Part shown: piece after piece, positions 51,493-55,810 of the stretch | Numbering within the stretch: the first letter of the stretch is position 1 | Layout: every line of letters starts with the position of its first letter | Source of the DNA: an uncultured Muribaculaceae bacterium | GTDB lineage: Bacteria > Bacteroidota > Bacteroidia > Bacteroidales > Muribaculaceae | Length of the DNA stretch: 55,810 nt | Reading direction: 5' to 3' | Assembly (NCBI GenBank): GCA_910576775.1 | Contig: CAJTJV010000017.1 | Location: 1 to 55,810 of the forward strand | Program-made: the position numbers and the translations under genes | Notes under the pieces: generated by a model | Told to the model about the DNA's origin: nothing | Databases searched by the model: none | What the model saw: the letters and a program-made list of their open reading frames with translations, nothing else

Positions 51493-52074
51493 TTATGGCC
51501 TGAGAACCTTAAAACACCCATCCTCCGAAAGCCTCATCACAGTTGACGGCACAGCTTTACCGCACTCGTTCCTGCGGCTCTCACATACATAATCGACTAC
51601 ATCAAGAATCTCCTTACTTATTTCTGCAAAGCAGGTAGGCGATTTCTCTCCCGAAATATTGGCAGATGTAGATACAATCGGACGACCGAAAGCCTTGCAC
51701 AGTGCCTGACTGAAAGTTTCAGAAGTAACACGGACACCGATGGAACCGTCAGGGGCAAGGAGTTCCGGCGCAATTCCGGATTCGGGCATGATACCGTCGT
51801 AGACAATTGTCAATGGTTTATCACTGTACTCTATAAGCTGATATGCCACATCGGGAATACCTCTTACGGTTCGCTCGAGCTGTGCCAGCGAGCCTACAAG
51901 GGTAATAAGAGCTTTTGCATCCTCACGGTGCTTGATCGCATATATCTTTTTTACCGCCGCCGGATTGCAGGCGTCACATCCGATACCCCACACTGTATCT
52001 GTAGGATAAAGAATCACTCCACCTCGGCGCAAAATCGCCACGGCCGCTTTTATATCATCTGCATTTACATTCAT
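51493..52074 (-). CDS. tsaC: threonylcarbamoyl-AMP synthase
   Basis: The product (193 aa) has the YrdC/Sua5 fold (GGVILYPTDTVWGIGCDA, SADISGEKSPT-like STSANISGE) without the extra Sua5 domain. It makes threonylcarbamoyl-AMP from threonine, bicarbonate and ATP for the t6A37 modification of tRNAs that read ANN codons, which include tRNA-Thr. It overlaps tsaB by four bases, and tsaB acts in the next step. Confidence 0.92.
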   Translation of the reverse strand: MNVNADDIKAAVAILRRGGVILYPTDTVWGIGCDACNPAAVKKIYAIKHREDAKALITLVGSLAQLERTVRGIPDVAYQLIEYSDKPLTIVYDGIMPESGIAPELLAPDGSIGVRVTSETFSQALCKAFGRPIVSTSANISGEKSPTCFAEISKEILDVVDYVCESRRNECGKAVPSTVMRLSEDGCFKVLRP

Positions 52075-52772
52075 AGCACCTTATGTTTCGGAGTTGTAGC
52101 CTGAAACTCTTTAAGGTATGAGGGGGTCGAATAGGCTACATCGATAAACTGACGGCGAACGTATGCCATTTCTGCGAGCGCTATCATATCGACTGCTACA
52201 GCCTCCACATCGGGTACATACTGAGCACGGGGTGCATTGGCAAACAAACCCTTAGCTTTTTCAGCTCCGCTACCAAAATAAAGCATCGGCCGACCGCTTT
52301 TCTTTATGTCTGAAAATGAATTCTCATCAAGAATCATGGCACAAGGTTTGATAAGTTCTGTCAACCCCATGTCATAGGCCGCGGTATAGACTTCCATACG
52401 GCGGGCGTCTATCATCGGAACAAAAACTGTATCCCGGTCTATCTCATTTGCCGAAAACATCACTCTGGTAGCCAGAAGCTGTAACGTATCTATTCCTATA
52501 AGAGGTATCTCAAGAGCATATGCAAGACCTTTGGCTTCACTGAGACCTATACGGAGTCCGGTATAACTTCCGGGGCCTACACTCACCGCCACCGCATCAA
52601 GCTTAATCTCGTGCTCCCGCCCATAATCAAGACAATATTTCACAAATCCACTCAGCAATGTCGCATGATTTCTGCCTTCGAAATCCTCGCGATGGGCAAG
52701 AACCATACCATCGGAAGTCAATGCAGCAGAACATACTGAGCCAGAGGTTTCTATTTCTAATATAGTTGCCAT
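52071..52772 (-). CDS. tsaB: tRNA threonylcarbamoyladenosine biosynthesis protein TsaB
   Basis: The product (233 aa) is an ASKHA-fold pseudo-enzyme with the typical start ILEIETSGSVCSAAL and VSVGPGSYTGLRIGLSEAKGLAYAL. It pairs with TsaD and TsaE to transfer the threonylcarbamoyl group to A37. It heads the minus-strand operon tsaB-tsaC-glycosylphosphotransferase-clc. Confidence 0.93.
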   Translation of the reverse strand: MATILEIETSGSVCSAALTSDGMVLAHREDFEGRNHATLLSGFVKYCLDYGREHEIKLDAVAVSVGPGSYTGLRIGLSEAKGLAYALEIPLIGIDTLQLLATRVMFSANEIDRDTVFVPMIDARRMEVYTAAYDMGLTELIKPCAMILDENSFSDIKKSGRPMLYFGSGAEKAKGLFANAPRAQYVPDVEAVAVDMIALAEMAYVRRQFIDVAYSTPSYLKEFQATTPKHKVL

Positions 52773-52789
52773 AGCATACTTCTTTTGGG

Positions 52790-52797
52790 CAAAGTTA
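52790..52797 (-). promoter_or_regulatory. -7 box of tsaB
   Basis: The minus strand reads TAACTTTG 17 bases before the tsaB start, matching TAnnTTTG. Confidence 0.5.
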
Positions 52798-52841
52798 ATG
52801 AATTTTTGAGTAAAAACACCTGCGATACCACTTATATTTTG

Positions 52842-52849
52842 TAATTTTG
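52842..52849 (+). promoter_or_regulatory. -7 box of yicC
   Basis: TAATTTTG lies 46 bases before the yicC start and matches TAnnTTTG. Confidence 0.5.
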
Positions 52850-52895
52850 CTTTCCGTAATCGTCCCGAAAAGGGACTTTAAAAACAACTACATCA

Positions 52896-53783
52896 ATGTT
52901 AATGTCGATGACCGGATTCGGCAGGGCATGCCTCGAATCCAAAACCCATAAAATCACAGTAGAAATTAAATCTCTGAATTCCAAACAGCTTGACTTAAAC
53001 GTCCGTCTTCCTTTTATCTTCCGCGAATGCGAGCTTGATATAAGAAATGCAGTCGGACGCCGTCTCGAGCGTGGCAAAGCAGACCTTATGATAAGTTGTG
53101 AGGCTCTTGCCGGAAGCGCCGCGACACCGGCATCGACACTCAACATAGGTCTTCTCGCTACTTATAAACAGCTGATTGAAGATGCCTCGGCGACTCTCGG
53201 CATTGAGACTCCTGCAGACTGGTATAATGTGCTTATGCGTTTTCCCGATGTTATCCACACGGATACAACCGAAACGATTGATGAGGAAGAAAGGGCTGAG
53301 CTTATGCAGGCTGTCGGAACTGCCGTCGACGCACTAATGGCTCACCGCAAGGCCGAAGGCGAGGAACTTGAAAAATTCTTTGCCGCCCGCATCGAAGCTA
53401 TCAACGAACTGCTCAAAAGCATCGAGCCATTTGAAAAAGAGCGCATAGCAAAAATCAAAACGCGTCTTGAAGAAAGTATTTCAAAAATTCCAAATATAGA
53501 AATCGACAAAGGCCGTCTTGAACAGGAAATGATATTCTATATCGAAAAACTCGATGTAAATGAAGAAAAACAACGCCTTGGCAAACATCTTGCGTATTTT
53601 ACCGAAACAATGGCGTTACCGACACCGGGACAAGGGAAAAAACTCGGATTCATCGCCCAGGAAATGGGTCGCGAGATAAATACTCTCGGCTCAAAAAGCA
53701 ACCACGCTGAAATGCAGGCAATAGTCGTACGCATGAAAGACCTTCTCGAACAGATCAAGGAGCAGGTTCTCAATGTAATGTAA
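52896..53783 (+). CDS. YicC/YloC family endoribonuclease
   Basis: The product (295 aa) starts MLMSMTGFGRA and contains the family features EIKSLNSKQLDLNVRLP, the acidic helical middle and the C-terminal GKKLGFIAQEMGREINTLGSKSNHAEMQAIVVRMKDLLEQIKEQVLNV. Members are endoribonucleases involved in small-RNA and mRNA turnover. The guanylate kinase gene that often follows yicC is absent; bioB follows instead. Confidence 0.93.
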   Translation: MLMSMTGFGRACLESKTHKITVEIKSLNSKQLDLNVRLPFIFRECELDIRNAVGRRLERGKADLMISCEALAGSAATPASTLNIGLLATYKQLIEDASATLGIETPADWYNVLMRFPDVIHTDTTETIDEEERAELMQAVGTAVDALMAHRKAEGEELEKFFAARIEAINELLKSIEPFEKERIAKIKTRLEESISKIPNIEIDKGRLEQEMIFYIEKLDVNEEKQRLGKHLAYFTETMALPTPGQGKKLGFIAQEMGREINTLGSKSNHAEMQAIVVRMKDLLEQIKEQVLNVM

Positions 53784-53791
53784 TACTCAAA

Positions 53792-54775
53792 ATGGATAAC
53801 GAAATCACATTCATCTCAGAATGTATGTCCAAGGTATTGGACAATAAGGAACTTAATGAATCCGAGCTCTATCTTCTCTCGGAAATTGATTCGAAAGAAG
53901 GTAAAAAAGCAATTTTTGACGGAGCTATCAGGATTACTGAAAAATTTGCGCCTCGTCAATTTGACAGTTGCTCTATTGTAAACGCACGTTCGGGACACTG
54001 TTCAGAAAATTGCAAATGGTGCGCTCAGTCAGGCCATTACAATACAGGCTGTTCAACATATGCTCTTATAGACCGTAAAGAAGCTCTTCGTATTGCCCAC
54101 TATAATGCAGAAAAAAAAGTCGGAAGGTTCTCGCTTGTAGCAAGCGGACGAGCTGTAAAAGGCAAAGCTCTCGATTATATGTGCGATATTTTGCGGACTG
54201 TCCGTGAAGAAGGTGGAATCAGCACATGCGCATCAATGGGTCTTCTTAATGAAGAAGAACTTCAGAAGCTTTGGGACACCGGTGTATATCGATATCATTG
54301 CAATCTTGAAGCCGCACCATCATATTTCCCAAAACTATGCACCACGCATACAATAACCGACAAGCTTGCGACAATTGAGGCAGCTCACAAAATTGGATTC
54401 GAAATCTGTTCGGGTGGTATTATAGGCATGGGAGAAACCCGCAGACAACGCATGGAACTCGCAATAACCTTGCGACAGGTCAAGCCACACTCCATCCCCA
54501 TCAATATACTTTGCCGCATACCCGGCACCCCTCTTGAAAACACAGAAGAACTTACCGATGAAGAGATATTATTGACTATTGCATTGTTCCGTTTCGCTCA
54601 TCCGTCGGTTACTCTACGTTTTGCCGGCGGAAGGTCGCGTCTGCCACGCCATATACAGCTGCAAGCATTAAAAATAGGTATTAACGGAGCCGTCGTAGGC
54701 GACCTTCTCACAACAATCGGCTCTACTATCGAAGAAGACAAGAATCTTGCGGAAAGTGCCGGATATACATTATGA
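53792..54775 (+). CDS. bioB: biotin synthase
   Basis: The product (327 aa) is a radical SAM enzyme with the cluster motif C-x3-C-x2-C in GHCSENCKWCAQSGHY, plus later conserved segments (YHCNLEAAPSYFPKLCTTHT, GGIIGMGETRRQR, FAGGRSRLP). It inserts sulfur into dethiobiotin. Biotin is needed by the decarboxylase carrier encoded at 7307. Eight bases after yicC; no other biotin gene is adjacent. Confidence 0.95.
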   Translation: MDNEITFISECMSKVLDNKELNESELYLLSEIDSKEGKKAIFDGAIRITEKFAPRQFDSCSIVNARSGHCSENCKWCAQSGHYNTGCSTYALIDRKEALRIAHYNAEKKVGRFSLVASGRAVKGKALDYMCDILRTVREEGGISTCASMGLLNEEELQKLWDTGVYRYHCNLEAAPSYFPKLCTTHTITDKLATIEAAHKIGFEICSGGIIGMGETRRQRMELAITLRQVKPHSIPINILCRIPGTPLENTEELTDEEILLTIALFRFAHPSVTLRFAGGRSRLPRHIQLQALKIGINGAVVGDLLTTIGSTIEEDKNLAESAGYTL

Positions 54776-54779
54776 CATT

Positions 54780-55562
54780 ATGGATTTTCAGCTCACGCAC
54801 CGCATGGCAAAAGATTTTGCCTCTCTCGACCAACCCAAAGGCCGCAGAAAACTGAACCTCTTCGTTGCCGAAGGAGACAAATGCGTCGGCGAGCTCCTTC
54901 CCGCTTTTGAGTGCCGAATGATTTTCGCGTTGTCCGACTGGATCGACAAACATCGCAGTATTATTTCGACACACCCCGGAATAGAGATTATCGAAGCCAA
55001 CCGCGGCCTTCTCGGGCAGATTACAAGACTCACAAGCACCCCTCCGGTAATAGCATTCTTCAATCTTCCTTCCGATGTAACCGCACCCGAAGCCGGATAT
55101 CTCAAATCCAATCTTACCGTAGCACTCGACTGTGTACAGGATCCCGGTAATCTCGGCACCATAATGCGCTGCTGCGACTGGATGGGAGTACGGACAATAA
55201 TAGCATCGCCGGATACCGCCGATGCATTCTCCCCAAAATGCATACAGGCATCAATGGGAGCAACAGCTCGTGTAAATGTTGCCTATACACCGCTCCCCGA
55301 GTATTTCGCAAGTCTCGACCATAACATACCTGTCTACGGAACTTTTCTCGACGGAGAGAATATATATCACAAAAAACTTGAAAACTCCGGCATTCTTTTG
55401 ATGGGGAACGAGGGTCGCGGTATTTCCGATGCCGTAGCGGCACATGTCACCGACAGGTTGCTGATACCTTCATACCCCCGCGGTCAGAATACCGTCGAGA
55501 GCCTCAATGTGGCAATGGCTACAGCAATAGCACTCTCTTGCTTCCGTGCCGCACTATTCTGA
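54780..55562 (+). CDS. TrmH/SpoU family RNA 2'-O-methyltransferase
   Basis: The product (260 aa) has an N-terminal RNA-binding part (RRKLNLFVAEGDKCVGELL) and a SPOUT domain (VALDCVQDPGNLGTIMRCCDWMGV, ILLMGNEGRGISDAV, LLIPSYPRGQNTVESLNVAMATAIALS). It methylates a ribose in rRNA or tRNA; the target cannot be told. I start at MDFQLTHRMAKDF because the frame upstream overlaps bioB. Confidence 0.9.
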   Translation: MDFQLTHRMAKDFASLDQPKGRRKLNLFVAEGDKCVGELLPAFECRMIFALSDWIDKHRSIISTHPGIEIIEANRGLLGQITRLTSTPPVIAFFNLPSDVTAPEAGYLKSNLTVALDCVQDPGNLGTIMRCCDWMGVRTIIASPDTADAFSPKCIQASMGATARVNVAYTPLPEYFASLDHNIPVYGTFLDGENIYHKKLENSGILLMGNEGRGISDAVAAHVTDRLLIPSYPRGQNTVESLNVAMATAIALSCFRAALF

Positions 55563-55581
55563 AACACAAACCCACTCTGAC

Positions 55582-55810
55582 ATGGCAAAAGCAAAACAAA
55601 AAACACTTTGGTTCTGCACCGCATGCGGAGCCGACTCCCCGAAATGGGTAGGAAAATGCCCTTCATGCGGAGCCTGGAATACCATGGTGGAGGAAAAAAT
55701 CTCAGTAACACCGGCGGCAGGCGGCACATCTCTTGTACCCCGCACACGAGCCACCCCAAAGACTGTAAACGACATCGAGGCTATCGACGAACCCCGCATA
55801 GATCGGAAGA
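55582..55810 (+). CDS. radA: DNA repair protein RadA, 5' part only
   Basis: The first 76 codons show the four-cysteine zinc finger typical of RadA (FCTACGADSPKWVGKCPSC-like, ending in GAWNTM). The RecA-like ATPase and Lon-like domains would follow beyond the window. RadA is a helicase for branch migration in recombination. The last 11 bases are identical to an Illumina adapter start, so the final codons may not be genuine. Confidence 0.85.
   Translation, partial: MAKAKQKTLWFCTACGADSPKWVGKCPSCGAWNTMVEEKISVTPAAGGTSLVPRTRATPKTVNDIEAIDEPRIDRK
55800..55810. other. possible sequencing-adapter remnant
   Basis: AGATCGGAAGA, the last 11 bases of the window, equals the beginning of the common Illumina adapter. 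It lies exactly at the end, where untrimmed adapter would appear. Confidence 0.5.

Overview
The window is a 55.8 kb stretch of a Bacteroidales chromosome. The protein families point to this order: short serA next to serC, an OadG-type subunit fused to a lamin-tail domain, DUF4924, DUF5106 and a GTPase-deviant EF-G2. The promoters are of the Bacteroidota type (TAnnTTTG at -7, sometimes TTTG 19-20 bases upstream), and Shine-Dalgarno sequences are mostly absent. A gut Muribaculaceae- or Bacteroides-like host is my best guess, but no rRNA is present to settle it. The window begins inside a tRNA and ends inside radA with 11 bases identical to the start of an Illumina adapter, so it may be a whole contig.

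Left chromosomal part (1-29469). Partial tRNA-Leu(GAG); gluQ; the serC-serA operon; a small conserved-looking gene; an Lrp regulator; the sodium-pumping methylmalonyl-CoA decarboxylase operon (epimerase, mmdA, lamin-tail/OadG, biotin carrier, mmdB) of the succinate-propionate pathway; a mini prohibitin-like membrane protein; a CDF transporter; a minus-strand operon of prenyl synthase, tatD, purT and trmD; lon; EF-G2; a short formate/nitrite-type channel; then a long plus-strand operon (DUF5106, mnmA, bifunctional nuclease, nucleoside transporter, rsmE, kdsA, a TPR protein, DUF4924); a secreted esterase; and a broken aldose epimerase gene.

Integrated element (29473-48131, about 18.7 kb). An integrative mobilizable element sits at the 3' end of tRNA-Thr(CGT). 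It has 15-bp direct repeats at its ends, paired tandem decamers (TTTGGCTACC twice) just inside each end that are probably integrase arm sites, a tyrosine integrase at the left, and a mobilization/replication block at the right. That block holds MobC, relaxase, a DnaC-like ATPase, a DnaD-like initiator, an excisionase-like HTH protein and a candidate oriT. Between them lies an AT-rich defence cargo: a TPR-GreAB-C-PIN gene split by a -1 frameshift, an XRE regulator with a divergent inverted-repeat operator, a truncated type III-like methylase, a 1313-residue fused nuclease-methylase-specificity enzyme, an AbiJ-like protein and an AlbA_2/Schlafen-type protein. Between cargo and mob genes is the most unusual feature: about 22 short repeats of the form CG-NN-TAGTT in successive families that differ in the NN dinucleotide. 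Their spacing keeps recurring as 21, 11 and 20 bases, i.e. whole turns of the helix.

Right chromosomal part (48192-55810). A ClC channel with CBS domains and a polyprenyl glycosylphosphotransferase, then tsaC and tsaB, all on the minus strand; then yicC, bioB (biotin, used by the decarboxylase carrier earlier in the window), a SpoU-type RNA methyltransferase and the 5' end of radA on the plus strand.
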